Shown here: piece after piece, positions 45,632-54,660 of the stretch
How the letters are laid out: each line of letters opens with the position of its first letter
Numbering within the stretch: position 1 is the first letter of the stretch
Assembly (NCBI GenBank): GCA_018433765.1
Contig: JAHDQO010000016.1
Span: 30,450-94,449 of the forward strand
Direction: 5' to 3'
Origin: Tissierellales bacterium
GTDB lineage: Bacteria > Bacillota > Clostridia > Tissierellales > Sedimentibacteraceae
DNA length: 64,000 nt
Notes under the pieces: model-generated
The model's database searches: none
Told to the model about the DNA's origin: nothing
The model's input: the letters and a program-made list of their open reading frames with translations, nothing else
Position numbers and translations under genes: made by a program

Positions 45632-47290
45632 TTAACTATTGTTTTTTAGCTCTTTTAATTTTTGTACTGCATTATAATATCTCCTTTCAATACTTTCTTT
45701 TTCATCTTTTTTACAATTTATCAGTTCAAAAGATAAATGTGCTATGTTCATTTCTAGGCTCAAAATTTCTTCTTTATTATTGTTTTTTTCTTTTTCAGAA
45801 GACTGTTCTTTTTTACTTAAGTAGTAATCATAATCTCCTAAATATTGAAATAAACTATTTTTATCAATCTCCCATATTTCTTCAGCTATTTTTTTGATAA
45901 AATATCTATCATGAGATACAAAAAATACAGCTCCATTATAGTTTAGCAGTGCCTCTTCAATAACTTTTCTAGAAGGTATATCAAGAAAATTTGTAGGTTC
46001 GTCTAATATCAATAAATTATTGTTTTCTAAAATTAATTTTAAAAATGATACTCTTGCCATTTCGCCAAGACTAAGATTGCTAATTTTCTTATACACATCT
46101 TCTCCACTAAAAAGCATACAGCCTAATAATGTACGTACATAGCTTTCATCTTTATTTATGTTTTTTATTTCATCAAGGATATTGCTATTAAAGTTTAAAT
46201 TTTTTAGTTCTTGTGAAAAATATCCTATCTTTGCTGATGGTGTAATATAAATTTTTCCTTCTACTTTTTCCTGCCCAATTAATGATTTTAATAAAGTGCT
46301 TTTTCCTACACCATTTTTGCCTAATAAAGCTATTTTTCTACCCTTACAAATATTGAAACTAATGTTGCTAAAAAGGATTTTATCAAAAGATTTAGATAAA
46401 CTTTCTGCTCTAATTAATACTTCAGATATTTTATTACTGTTCTCATCAAATTTAATATTTATTGTCTTTTTATCTATAGGTTTATCTTTTTTTTCTATTT
46501 TTTCTAACCTACTAATAATGGCTTTAGATTTTTTAGCAATTACAGCAGCTTTATGCCTGTAAAAATCATCTTTTGACATTTTATTATATTTATTTGCTCT
46601 ATCCATATGCTTTCTAGCCGCTAATTCAAGTTTTTTCTTTTGTTTAATATACTCACTATATTCTAATGTTTCTTTTTGATATTCTATTTTTTTCTGCTCT
46701 TCATAAAAGCTGTAATTACCGCTGTATTCTTTAAGCTGTTTATCTTTAAATTCAAATATTTTAGATACTGTATTATCTAAGAAATATCTGTCATGTGTTA
46801 TCATTAGTACAGCACCTTTAAAGTTCTTTATAAATTTTTCCAGCCAAATAATTGAATCGTATTCTAGATGATTAGTAGGCTCATCTAATATAAGAATTTC
46901 AGGATTTTTAAGAAGCAGTTTTCCTAAATAAAGTTTTGTTTTTTCACCACCACTTAATGTAGATATTTTTCTATTTTCAGTATTTTTCATATTGAATTTA
47001 CTTAGTATCTCAAGAAACCCTGTATAGGAATCTGTAGTCTTCATAAAATCAGATACACTAATTTCATCAAATGTTAGTTTTTGAGGAAGATAAGCAAAAG
47101 TTCCATAAAAATCAATTCTTCCATCATCTGCTTCTAGTTCTCCTACTATAGTTTTAAAAAGTGTAGTTTTTCCTATGCCATTTTCTCCAATAACTCCTAC
47201 TTTGTCTCCTTTATACATCTTAAAAGAAATATCATTGAATATCTCTTTGTGTTTTATATATTTAGTTAAATTTTCAACATTAATTATCAT
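45632..47290 (-). CDS. ABC-F protein, probable ribosome-protection antibiotic resistance type
   Basis: The 552-aa protein has two ABC domains and no membrane segment: Walker A GENGIGKTT and GKNGVGKST, signatures TLSGGEK and NLSLGEMA, Walker B ILDEPTNHLE and LILDEPTNFLD, joined by a charged helical linker. ABC-F proteins bind the ribosomal E site; resistance members (Vga, Lsa, Msr, VmlR types) expel macrolides, lincosamides, pleuromutilins or streptogramins. The leader (47291-47577) has the layout of drug-induced attenuators, which favours the resistance class over housekeeping EttA/YdiF types. Start ATG 47290 follows AAGGGAG. Confidence 0.9.
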   Translation of the reverse strand: MIINVENLTKYIKHKEIFNDISFKMYKGDKVGVIGENGIGKTTLFKTIVGELEADDGRIDFYGTFAYLPQKLTFDEISVSDFMKTTDSYTGFLEILSKFNMKNTENRKISTLSGGEKTKLYLGKLLLKNPEILILDEPTNHLEYDSIIWLEKFIKNFKGAVLMITHDRYFLDNTVSKIFEFKDKQLKEYSGNYSFYEEQKKIEYQKETLEYSEYIKQKKKLELAARKHMDRANKYNKMSKDDFYRHKAAVIAKKSKAIISRLEKIEKKDKPIDKKTINIKFDENSNKISEVLIRAESLSKSFDKILFSNISFNICKGRKIALLGKNGVGKSTLLKSLIGQEKVEGKIYITPSAKIGYFSQELKNLNFNSNILDEIKNINKDESYVRTLLGCMLFSGEDVYKKISNLSLGEMARVSFLKLILENNNLLILDEPTNFLDIPSRKVIEEALLNYNGAVFFVSHDRYFIKKIAEEIWEIDKNSLFQYLGDYDYYLSKKEQSSEKEKNNNKEEILSLEMNIAHLSFELINCKKDEKESIERRYYNAVQKLKELKNNS

Positions 47291-47310
47291 AAAAATACTC
47301 CCTTCATAAA

Positions 47311-47340
47311 AAAGTCATAGGACTTATACCCTATGACTTT
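47311..47340 (-). terminator. Leader terminator hairpin 2 (attenuator) of ABC-F gene
   Basis: A perfect 11-bp stem (47311-47321 with 47330-47340) and an 8-nt loop, followed on the minus strand by TTTTTT, lies only 18 nt before the ABC-F start. An intrinsic terminator here must be bypassed for expression. Confidence 0.85.
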
Positions 47341-47367
47341 AATTACTAATATGAGCATATAATAAAA

Positions 47368-47392
47368 AACCATGAGCAAAACACCCATGGTT
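47368..47392 (-). terminator. Leader terminator hairpin 1 (attenuator) of ABC-F gene
   Basis: A stem of about 9 bp (47368-47376 with 47384-47392; AACCATG core) and a 7-nt loop is followed on the minus strand by TTTTTATT. It lies between the leader peptide and hairpin 2. Confidence 0.75.
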
Positions 47393-47431
47393 ATATTACA
47401 ATATTATATTAGAAAACTTAACATATTTTCT

Positions 47432-47512
47432 TTAAAATTGGGTACAAGCCTGACAAACGAAATCAACATATGAAATTTTGTTAAATTGTATTTTGTTTGT
47501 CAAATTAATCAC
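47432..47512 (-). CDS. 26-codon leader peptide of ABC-F attenuator
   Basis: A GTG at 47512 follows AGGAGGT (47527-47521) at 8-nt spacing and opens a 26-codon frame (begins MINLTNKIQF, ends VCQACTQF, TAA at 47434-47432). The promoter lies about 30 bp upstream. Ribosome stalling here by a drug could alter folding of the two terminators, as in vmlR, vga and erm leaders. I propose this from position and ribosome site; the peptide itself matches nothing I know. Confidence 0.75.
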   Translation of the reverse strand: MINLTNKIQFNKISYVDFVCQACTQF

Positions 47513-47541
47513 TAAAATGTACCTCCTATATTATTAGTAAT

Positions 47542-47570
47542 ATTATAGCATTGTTGCTAAATAATATCAA
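47542..47570 (-). promoter_or_regulatory. Sigma-A promoter of the ABC-F leader
   Basis: TTGATA (47570-47565), exactly 17 bp, and a consensus TATAAT (47547-47542) on the minus strand lie just past the nhaC stop. Transcription would start near 47535, giving a leader of about 245 nt before the ABC-F ATG. Confidence 0.85.
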
Positions 47571-47577
47571 CATTTTT

Positions 47578-49149
47578 TTAAGCTTTTTCACTACTAGTTT
47601 TACTATTTATATCAATTTTATACTTTTTACTGCAATAACTAGATAATATATGTACTGCTCCTACTAATAAAACTATACCTATTAGTATTAATATAAATGG
47701 ATTTACTTTGAACAATCCATACAGCAGGTATAGGAATATACATACTGATGCTACAGTCAATGCATATGGTATTTGTGTTCTAACATGGTCTATATGATCT
47801 GCTCCTGAAAAGATTGATGCCATAACAGTTGTGTCTGATATAGGCGAACAATGGTCTCCAAATACAGAACCTGAAAATACAACCCCTGCCATAGCTACTG
47901 ATGTAGTCGCTTCTCCTGTAACACTGTAAGCTAACTGCACAGCAAGGGGAGTCACTATTGTCATTGTTCCCCATGATGTACCTGTAGCAAATGATACAAA
48001 CATAGCTAATATAAATATGATTATAGGTAAAATAACAAACGATATACTATTTCCAATCTTTGAAACTATATAATTACCAAGCTGCATCTCTTGTGTTATA
48101 TTTCCTAATGACCAAGCTAAAACTAGAATGCATCCTGTTAATACCATTAGTTTAAATCCATCTAAAAATGTATCCATTGTTTCTTTTAAATCCATTATTC
48201 TAAATCCCATTGCTAGGATAACTCCTGTTAAAGCCATTGAAAATGCTCCCCATAGTAGAGCAGTAGCTGCATCACAATTTTCTAATATCTGCATTATTCC
48301 ACTTCCTGATCTTCCTGTCCAATATAGTCCAAATAAAGATATCGCTATAACTGCTATAAGGGGAAGAACAAAGTATAGTATTCTAGGTTTAATATCTTTG
48401 GGTTCTCCTAGTTCATAACCAACATCCATCATAGGTTGAGCTCCATCTCTGTGAATTTTGCCCTCTTTTATTGCTCTATTTTCTGCCTTAAGCATTGGAC
48501 CGTAATCCTTTCCACTTATAACAATAATCCCAACAAATATTAGAGCAAGTATACAATATAGATTATATGGAATACTTCTAAAGTAAGAAGAAACTGTACC
48601 AACTCCAGTTATGCCAGCGGATTCTATTCCTACTTTAATCATTCCTATTTGAAATGCTATCCAGTCAGATATCAATAATGCTGCTACCGGAGCTGAGGTT
48701 GCATCTAATATAAATGCAAATTTTTCTGATGATATTCTCTGCTCTTTTGTTATGTCTCTAAAAACGTTTCCAACTATAGCAGAATTTAAACAATCATTAA
48801 TACAAACTACTATTCCTAATAACCACGCTCCTATACCTACTGCTTTTCTTGACTTGATTTTTTTCTTAGCCCAAACGCTTAATGCTTTACTTCCTGCAAG
48901 TTTCCAAATAAATGATATTCCTGAACCCATAAAGAATGTAAATAATAACAGTTTTGCATTCCAATCATCATTTATCTGATTAATAATCGTTTGAAGTGAA
49001 TATGCTATTCCTCCAAACGGATTGCCGTTAGAGATTATTATTCCTCCAGTTAAAATACCGATGAATAGAGAAATTAATACTCTTTTTGTTTTAAAACATA
49101 GCACTATTGCTACTACTGGCGGAATTAACGCTAAAATTCCAAATTCCAT
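47578..49149 (-). CDS. nhaC: NhaC-family antiporter/carrier, copy 1
   Basis: The 523-aa membrane protein has about 12-13 hydrophobic segments and family motifs: VVCINDCLNSAIVGNVFRD, LDATSAPVAALLISDW, ATGTSWGTMTIV and GDHCSPISDTTVMAS. The NhaC group contains Na+/H+ antiporters and relatives thought to exchange amino or organic acids. It is last in the SDR-gcvPA-gcvPB-NADK direction (110-bp gap), so it may carry the substrate or product of that path. Cytoplasmic and C-terminal parts are ordinary. Confidence 0.9.
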   Translation of the reverse strand: MEFGILALIPPVVAIVLCFKTKRVLISLFIGILTGGIIISNGNPFGGIAYSLQTIINQINDDWNAKLLLFTFFMGSGISFIWKLAGSKALSVWAKKKIKSRKAVGIGAWLLGIVVCINDCLNSAIVGNVFRDITKEQRISSEKFAFILDATSAPVAALLISDWIAFQIGMIKVGIESAGITGVGTVSSYFRSIPYNLYCILALIFVGIIVISGKDYGPMLKAENRAIKEGKIHRDGAQPMMDVGYELGEPKDIKPRILYFVLPLIAVIAISLFGLYWTGRSGSGIMQILENCDAATALLWGAFSMALTGVILAMGFRIMDLKETMDTFLDGFKLMVLTGCILVLAWSLGNITQEMQLGNYIVSKIGNSISFVILPIIIFILAMFVSFATGTSWGTMTIVTPLAVQLAYSVTGEATTSVAMAGVVFSGSVFGDHCSPISDTTVMASIFSGADHIDHVRTQIPYALTVASVCIFLYLLYGLFKVNPFILILIGIVLLVGAVHILSSYCSKKYKIDINSKTSSEKA

Positions 49150-49259
49150 AAGTATCCTCCTTTGTTTTATATAGTAGACGACAAGTCATCCTATTTCATT
49201 CACAATCGCCTTTTATAAATTATTTTATTAATGGCTGATTTAAAGACTTATAAAAATAA

Positions 49260-50378
49260 TTAAGATTCTATTCGGTAAATAATCTGCTCTTTATATCCTG
49301 TTGTAACTTTGATATATCCATTGAGCATTTTATCTACTTCCACATCTCCTGTATCTACTAAGAATGGTTTTCCATAAAGTGAAGCAATCTTTTCTTTAGT
49401 TGCAGCTACTATAATATTTTCTTTTCCTATTTCTTTTATAACTTGAGAACTAATTTGCTGATTTCCTCTACCAAATAAATAACCTTGTCCTCCTATTGGA
49501 GTTATAACTAACTTGCATTTTTCACCGTATATTATATCTATTAATTGTTTTTCTCTAGCATCTAATTGAATAATCTTTTTATTAAAGATTATATCTACTC
49601 CTAGAAGAGTATAGGGAAGTTCTAAATTTTCCATAATAGGTCGTGTAGAAGAGCCTGGTCCTATTATGTAGTAAGTATCTTTTTCCATATTATCTATAAC
49701 ATCTAAGGAAATAACATTTTGAGAAGCTTTTTCGCTCAATGGAGTTCCTGCTTTTCTGCTCTGCATATATCTTTTTTCATGAGGAATTTTTAAGTATCCA
49801 TATAACCTAGTTTTTACATTTCCTTTTCTATAAGCATCTTCGTCTATATCTAATACTTCTACTTCCTTAACCTGCTTAATTTTTCCTCTAATATAAAGAC
49901 TAGCTAATTCTCCAGCTTTTGAAGGACTTTGAGCATATACCGGAGAATGAATTTTTACTCCTGCTGGAACACCAATTACTACTATCTGTTCTTTAACAGC
50001 AGTATAAATATCACGAGCTGTACCATCACCACCTATGAATAAAATAAATTCTACTTTTTCATCTAACATTTTTTTAGCAGCTTTAATTGTATCTTTAGAA
50101 GTTGTTTCATTGTTTTGAGAAGTACATACAACTTTTACTTTTAATCCGCATGCTTTTGCTTCATATTCACCCATATTGTGTGAACATGTTAATATTTCTA
50201 TTTCTTCTTTAATACTTGAAAGTTCTTTTAACGCATTTACAGCTCGGTTAGGAGCTTGTGGAAAAGCTCCTAACTTTACTGCTTGTTTAACAACACCATC
50301 AGTTCCTTTTAATCCAACTCTACCGCCCATTCCAGCTATAGGATTGACTATTAGTCCGATTTTTTTCAATGGAATCAT
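49260..50378 (-). CDS. ATP-NAD kinase-family protein (COG3199)
   Basis: The 372-aa protein starts KKIGLIVNPIAGMGGRVGLKGTD and has the kinase motif LFIGGDGTARDIY and ITPIGGQGYLFGRGNQQIS. COG3199 proteins resemble NAD and diacylglycerol kinases; several lie with amino-acid or acetoin catabolic genes and their substrate is uncertain. It overlaps the gcvPB-like stop by 4 nt, so it is translationally coupled to it. A dedicated NAD(P) supply for the SDR is a possible role. Confidence 0.85.
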   Translation of the reverse strand: MIPLKKIGLIVNPIAGMGGRVGLKGTDGVVKQAVKLGAFPQAPNRAVNALKELSSIKEEIEILTCSHNMGEYEAKACGLKVKVVCTSQNNETTSKDTIKAAKKMLDEKVEFILFIGGDGTARDIYTAVKEQIVVIGVPAGVKIHSPVYAQSPSKAGELASLYIRGKIKQVKEVEVLDIDEDAYRKGNVKTRLYGYLKIPHEKRYMQSRKAGTPLSEKASQNVISLDVIDNMEKDTYYIIGPGSSTRPIMENLELPYTLLGVDIIFNKKIIQLDAREKQLIDIIYGEKCKLVITPIGGQGYLFGRGNQQISSQVIKEIGKENIIVAATKEKIASLYGKPFLVDTGDVEVDKMLNGYIKVTTGYKEQIIYRIES

Positions 50379-51958
50379 CTTTCTACACTAGTTTTTTTAA
50401 GATAGCTTCTCCATGTTATAGCCCATGACTTTGGATCGTCCATACTTGATTCATCAATCTGATGACATACGCTTTTGTGAGGTGCTGTTTTTATTATTTC
50501 TGGGTTTTCATATGCTTCTTTAAATACATGTTTTAATATTGCTATGTACTCATCGAGGTCTTCTTTAGATGGTGTCTCAGTTGGTTCAAGAGTCATTGGC
50601 TCTGGTATATGATATGGATGATGACTAGTCCAATAATGAACTCCAAAATCCATCATTCTTCGCTGAATATCTCCAGTTGTAATTCCTGTATCTTTTTCTA
50701 GTTTTTCTAATGTATATCTGACTTGTTCTACACGCTGTTTTCCTTTGATGTAAGGAGCATCTACACAATCAATTTCCATTAGTTTTTTAAATAAATAATT
50801 ATTATTCAACACAGCAATTTTAGCAACTTCGTAAAGACCTTCAGCACCTAAGCTCATAATCCAAGCATATGCTTTTAAAACTACTGGAGCTACGCCATTA
50901 AATGATCTAATTTTACCTATACTATGAGGATTATTTGTAATTTCATAATTTAAAAAGTATTTGTCACCGTTATAATCAATCAATGGAGCTGGTAGATATT
51001 TTTCCAATTTTTTAATTACTCCTGTTGCTCCGGTTGCAGGACCGCCGCAGCCATGTGGAGTAGAAAATGTTTTATGAAGATTAAAGAAACACATGTCAAA
51101 TCCAGCTTCTTTTGCTCTAGTCACTCCTAATAATCCGTTTGCATTAGCTTGATCATATCCGCAGATACCTCCAAATTTATGAACAAGGTCAGTAAATTCT
51201 TTTGCTCTAGGGTTGTATACTCCTGTATCTTCTGGATTTGCTACGAAGAATGCTGCTGTTCTATCGCTAACAGCTTCCTTAAAAGCTTCAAAATCTGGAT
51301 ATCCATTCTCATCTGGATAAATATAAACAATTTTATATCCTTTAACCGCTGGTGCAGCACCATCAGAGGGATGGGAATAAACTGTAGTAATTATCTCATC
51401 TCTTTGATCTGCTTCCCCTCTATCTTCATGATATGCTCTAACAAGTGATGCCATTGTAAATATTCCTTGACTTCCGCCGCCAGGCTGGAAGGTAAATCTA
51501 TCCATACCAGATATTTCTCTCATAAAAATATCTGTCTTATAGAATATTTCTAATAAACCTTGGACTGTGCTCTCATCTTGCAGCGGGTGTACTTCTGTTA
51601 TCTGAGGCATTTTGGCTAATTGTTCATTTATCTTTGGACTGTATTTTACTGTACAAGTTCCTTGACCAATTTCTATATTTACATCTGCTCCTAATGTTTC
51701 TTGAGATAATCTTGTATAATGTCTCAATACTCTCGGCTGAGATATTTCAGGAAGATTAGGCAGTTCTTTTCTTTTCATGTTACTAGGTATTTTAGATATG
51801 CCGTCACCAACAGTTTCAAATATTTCTTCATCAGCTTTAGAAACTAATATACCTCGTTCTCCTTTTTGGCTCAATTCAAATATTATTGATTCATCCCATT
51901 TTGCTTGATGGAAATTTCTTATCTTACAGTCTCTATCAATACGCTTCATTAATTTCAT
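50375..51958 (-). CDS. Diverged GcvPB-like PLP enzyme subunit
   Basis: The 527-aa protein aligns along GcvPB (glycine decarboxylase subunit 2) and keeps the PLP lysine motif NLHKTFSTPHG. Other family motifs differ: LGSCTMKYNPK is replaced by GQGTCTVKYSPK, PAAGAHGEWTG by PGGGSQGIFTM, DSAHGTNPASA by YSHPSDGAAPA, TNPNTLG by ANPEDTG, and the C-terminal HPPTIYFPL region by HYWTSHHPYHI. These replacements line the PLP and substrate site, so the substrate is probably not glycine, or the chemistry differs. It is about 40 aa longer than usual. It follows the GcvPA-like gene by 20 nt. Confidence 0.82.
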   Translation of the reverse strand: MKLMKRIDRDCKIRNFHQAKWDESIIFELSQKGERGILVSKADEEIFETVGDGISKIPSNMKRKELPNLPEISQPRVLRHYTRLSQETLGADVNIEIGQGTCTVKYSPKINEQLAKMPQITEVHPLQDESTVQGLLEIFYKTDIFMREISGMDRFTFQPGGGSQGIFTMASLVRAYHEDRGEADQRDEIITTVYSHPSDGAAPAVKGYKIVYIYPDENGYPDFEAFKEAVSDRTAAFFVANPEDTGVYNPRAKEFTDLVHKFGGICGYDQANANGLLGVTRAKEAGFDMCFFNLHKTFSTPHGCGGPATGATGVIKKLEKYLPAPLIDYNGDKYFLNYEITNNPHSIGKIRSFNGVAPVVLKAYAWIMSLGAEGLYEVAKIAVLNNNYLFKKLMEIDCVDAPYIKGKQRVEQVRYTLEKLEKDTGITTGDIQRRMMDFGVHYWTSHHPYHIPEPMTLEPTETPSKEDLDEYIAILKHVFKEAYENPEIIKTAPHKSVCHQIDESSMDDPKSWAITWRSYLKKTSVER

Positions 51959-51978
51959 TCCTTTCTATGACAAAATTA

Positions 51979-53382
51979 TTATTTATAAACAATTTCTTTT
52001 ATAGCATTTATTAAATTATCTATATCTGTTTTTGTATGAATTTCTGTTACGCAATACAAAGCACTTTGTCCTAATTCAGGGAAATCCCTAGATAAATCTT
52101 TTCCACCAAAAATTCTTTTTTCCATTAATGCTTTATTGATTTCTTTTACTGTTTTATCTGTTTTATTAAAATCTACAACAAACTCTTTAAAGTTAACTGA
52201 ATTAAACTTAGAGCCTACAACTCCTTTTATTTCATTTAGCTTGTTAACTGCATATTGTGATTTTTGCATTATATTTTGTCCTAATTCTTCCATACCTTTT
52301 GGACCCATTGTTGCCAAGTAAACACCTGCTGTAATTCCCCATAGAGCTGATTGTGTTCCAACATATTCTTTACCATGTTCTCTTAGGTGACCAAATGATG
52401 TTCTATCATATGCTACATCACCAAATCCATATTCTCCTTCAACACTAGTTGGAGCAATACCAAATAGCCTTGATGGATATTCCATTACATATTTTTCTTC
52501 ATCACGAGTTGCTATAAATCCAGCTTGACCTCCGCCGTAGTTTATATGCATACCTAAAGGCTGCAGTTCTCCACAAACAATATCAGCACCGTATTGACTT
52601 GGAGGAGCTAATACACCTAATGAGCTTGGGTCTACACCCACAATACTTACTGCACCAAATTCATGAGCAGTATTTGATATCTCCTGTCCGTTTTCTTCTA
52701 CAAATCCTAAAAATGAAGGATTTTCAAAATAAACACCTGCAGTTTTTTCTGATATTTTATTCTTTAAATCATCTAATTCTAATTGTCCTTTTTCTTTGCT
52801 GTATTCCACTTGAACTAAAGTAATATCAGGTGAACAATAATTTTTTATCATTAAATATTTTTCTTTATCTATTGTTTTTGGAATTAGTATTTCTTTTCTT
52901 CCTGTTATTCGTGAAGCCATTCTTAATGAAGTTGCAGCAGCTTGTGACCAATCCATAGTTGGAACATTTACTACATCCATATCAACCAATTCGGCAATTA
53001 GACTTTGGTATTCAAACAATGCTTGAAATCTTCCATGATCGTTATATGGTTCTCCACCGTATGCAGTTAAAAATTCTCCTCTTGAATTTATTTCATCACA
53101 TATTGCAGGTACATAATGCTGCCAGCACCCTGCTCCTAAAAAGTTTAAATATTCTTTACATGATTTATTTTTATTCAACAGACCTTCTACATGTCTTTTT
53201 AATTCATACTCTGATTGAAATGGTTTTGGTAAATTCATGTTTTCTTTAAGTTTTAATTCCTCTGGAACTTCTGCATGCAATTCTTCTAAATTATTTAAAC
53301 CTATTTCACTTAACATTTCCTTTTGAATTTCTGAAACAGAATTTGGAATGTATGGATGATTTTCAAATCCTTTTAAGGTCAT
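51979..53382 (-). CDS. Diverged GcvPA-like PLP enzyme subunit
   Basis: The 467-aa protein aligns along GcvPA (glycine decarboxylase subunit 1): IPNSVSEIQKEMLSEIGLNNLEEL, YLNFLGAGCWQHYVPAICDEI and FEYQSLIAELVDMDVVN. The canonical active-site segment YTPYQPEISQGTLQA is replaced by YGGEPYNDHGRFQA, and MYDGATA by TMDWSQAA. The pair is therefore a GcvPAB paralogue with a remodelled pocket. There is no gcvT, gcvH or lpd in the window, and glycine decarboxylase needs a lipoyl H-protein. TAGGAGG precedes the ATG. Confidence 0.82.
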   Translation of the reverse strand: MTLKGFENHPYIPNSVSEIQKEMLSEIGLNNLEELHAEVPEELKLKENMNLPKPFQSEYELKRHVEGLLNKNKSCKEYLNFLGAGCWQHYVPAICDEINSRGEFLTAYGGEPYNDHGRFQALFEYQSLIAELVDMDVVNVPTMDWSQAAATSLRMASRITGRKEILIPKTIDKEKYLMIKNYCSPDITLVQVEYSKEKGQLELDDLKNKISEKTAGVYFENPSFLGFVEENGQEISNTAHEFGAVSIVGVDPSSLGVLAPPSQYGADIVCGELQPLGMHINYGGGQAGFIATRDEEKYVMEYPSRLFGIAPTSVEGEYGFGDVAYDRTSFGHLREHGKEYVGTQSALWGITAGVYLATMGPKGMEELGQNIMQKSQYAVNKLNEIKGVVGSKFNSVNFKEFVVDFNKTDKTVKEINKALMEKRIFGGKDLSRDFPELGQSALYCVTEIHTKTDIDNLINAIKEIVYK

Positions 53383-53435
53383 ATAATTTTCCTCCTATTA
53401 AACTAGTAATTTTAATACTTTTCAAATTTTATATA

Positions 53436-54230
53436 TTATGCAATTCCTCCGCCGTCTACTACTAATGCACTTCCAGTCACCCAACTTGAAAGGTCACTAG
53501 CTAAGTATAAAACAGCATTTGCTATATCTTCTGGCATACCAATTCTTTTCAATGGTCTATCTGTACCGCAGTCTTTAAGGTAATCAGTTTGTGTTTTATC
53601 ATCAACTACAATACCTGTTTGTACTCCTTCATCTCTAAGCATAGCTGTATCTGTATCTCCCGGATTTATACTGTTTACACGGATGTTCTGTGGTCCGTGA
53701 TCTATAGCCATCGCTCTAGTTAAGTTAACTATTCCACCTTTTACTGCACAATAAGCTGCTGCTTGGTCTCCACCTTTCAACCCCCATCCAGAACCGGTAT
53801 TTATGATACTTCCTCCACCATTTTCTATCATTACAGGTATAACTAATTTAGATAGTAGAAATGTACCTTTTAGTCCTACATTTATAACAAAATCCCACTC
53901 TTTTTCTTCTAGTTCTACAACTGTTTTTCTAACAGTGACTCCTGCATTATTAAATAATATATCTATGTGTCCAAACCGGTCATTAATATCATTTATTGTT
54001 TTTCTTACTTCGTTTATATTGGTTACATCACATTTATAAAATTCCGCAGTTCTGCCCGCTTCATTTAATTTCTGTGCTTCTTCTATCCCTTTTTCATTTA
54101 CATCAATCATAGCTACTTTAGCTCCATAAGCTGAAAGTAATTGAGATGTCCCTAAACCTATACCTGATGCTGCTCCTGAAATCACAGCAACCTTACCCTC
54201 TAATGATAAAATATCTTTTTTTTGCAACAT
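53436..54230 (-). CDS. Short-chain dehydrogenase/reductase
   Basis: The 264-aa classical SDR has the NAD(P) motif SGAASGIGLG, FNNAGV, the catalytic Ser in INTGSGWG and the YxxxK pair in AAAYCAVKGG. Asp in MIDVNEKG after the second strand suggests NAD preference. It is the first gene of the sigma-54 operon ahead of the GcvP-like pair, so it may oxidise a hydroxy group on the substrate or reduce the product. AGGAGG precedes the ATG. Confidence 0.9.
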   Translation of the reverse strand: MLQKKDILSLEGKVAVISGAASGIGLGTSQLLSAYGAKVAMIDVNEKGIEEAQKLNEAGRTAEFYKCDVTNINEVRKTINDINDRFGHIDILFNNAGVTVRKTVVELEEKEWDFVINVGLKGTFLLSKLVIPVMIENGGGSIINTGSGWGLKGGDQAAAYCAVKGGIVNLTRAMAIDHGPQNIRVNSINPGDTDTAMLRDEGVQTGIVVDDKTQTDYLKDCGTDRPLKRIGMPEDIANAVLYLASDLSSWVTGSALVVDGGGIA

Positions 54231-54660
54231 ATAAATCCTCCTTCTTTATTTTAGTTATATAGACAATTGTCAAATGTGTAAACTCCATAAAATTTTGACA
54301 ATTATTTAATTAAGTTTTATTGTTTTATTAATGTTGCATATATTATGCCAATATCTTGATAATATTGAATAATTATCATTATTTCCTTTAGTCCGTCTAT
54401 TTACAGTATTTATGATTACATTACAAGTTTATCAAATATTAAATATATCTTGTCTCAATTATGTTTATTGCCAATATTGTCAATATGTTGTCAAGTTATT
54501 CAATATTTTATATAATTATATAAACGAGAAACGAAAAACTAGTAACTAGAAACATGGATGTTTTTATAAATAAAAACTAGATTTATGAAGTATGAATAAA
54601 TCATCATTGTTACTCGTTATTCGTTACTAATCATTCGTTTGAATTAAGGTTGGTGTTATT
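54231..54660. other. Intergenic control region between SDR operon and sigma-54 activator
   Basis: 430 bp hold the -24/-12 promoter (54335-54350), a palindrome GACAATTGTC (about 54262-54271) between promoter and SDR start, and imperfect inverted repeats upstream of the promoter (TGATAA with TTATCA about 54358-54379; CAATATTG-like near 54470), candidate activator sites. Dispersed repeats lie at 54522-54558 and 54609-54640. Confidence 0.55.
54335..54350 (-). promoter_or_regulatory. Sigma-54 (-24/-12) promoter of the SDR-gcvPAB operon
   Basis: The minus-strand sequence TGGCATAATATATGCA has GG and GC spaced by exactly 10 bp, the hallmark of RpoN promoters. It lies about 105 bp before the SDR start and next to a divergent sigma-54 activator gene. 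Confidence 0.8.

Noticed and set aside
50375..53382. Calling these genes an ordinary glycine cleavage P-protein pair
   Set aside because: The fold and PLP lysine fit, but most glycine-pocket motifs differ and no T- or H-protein gene is present.
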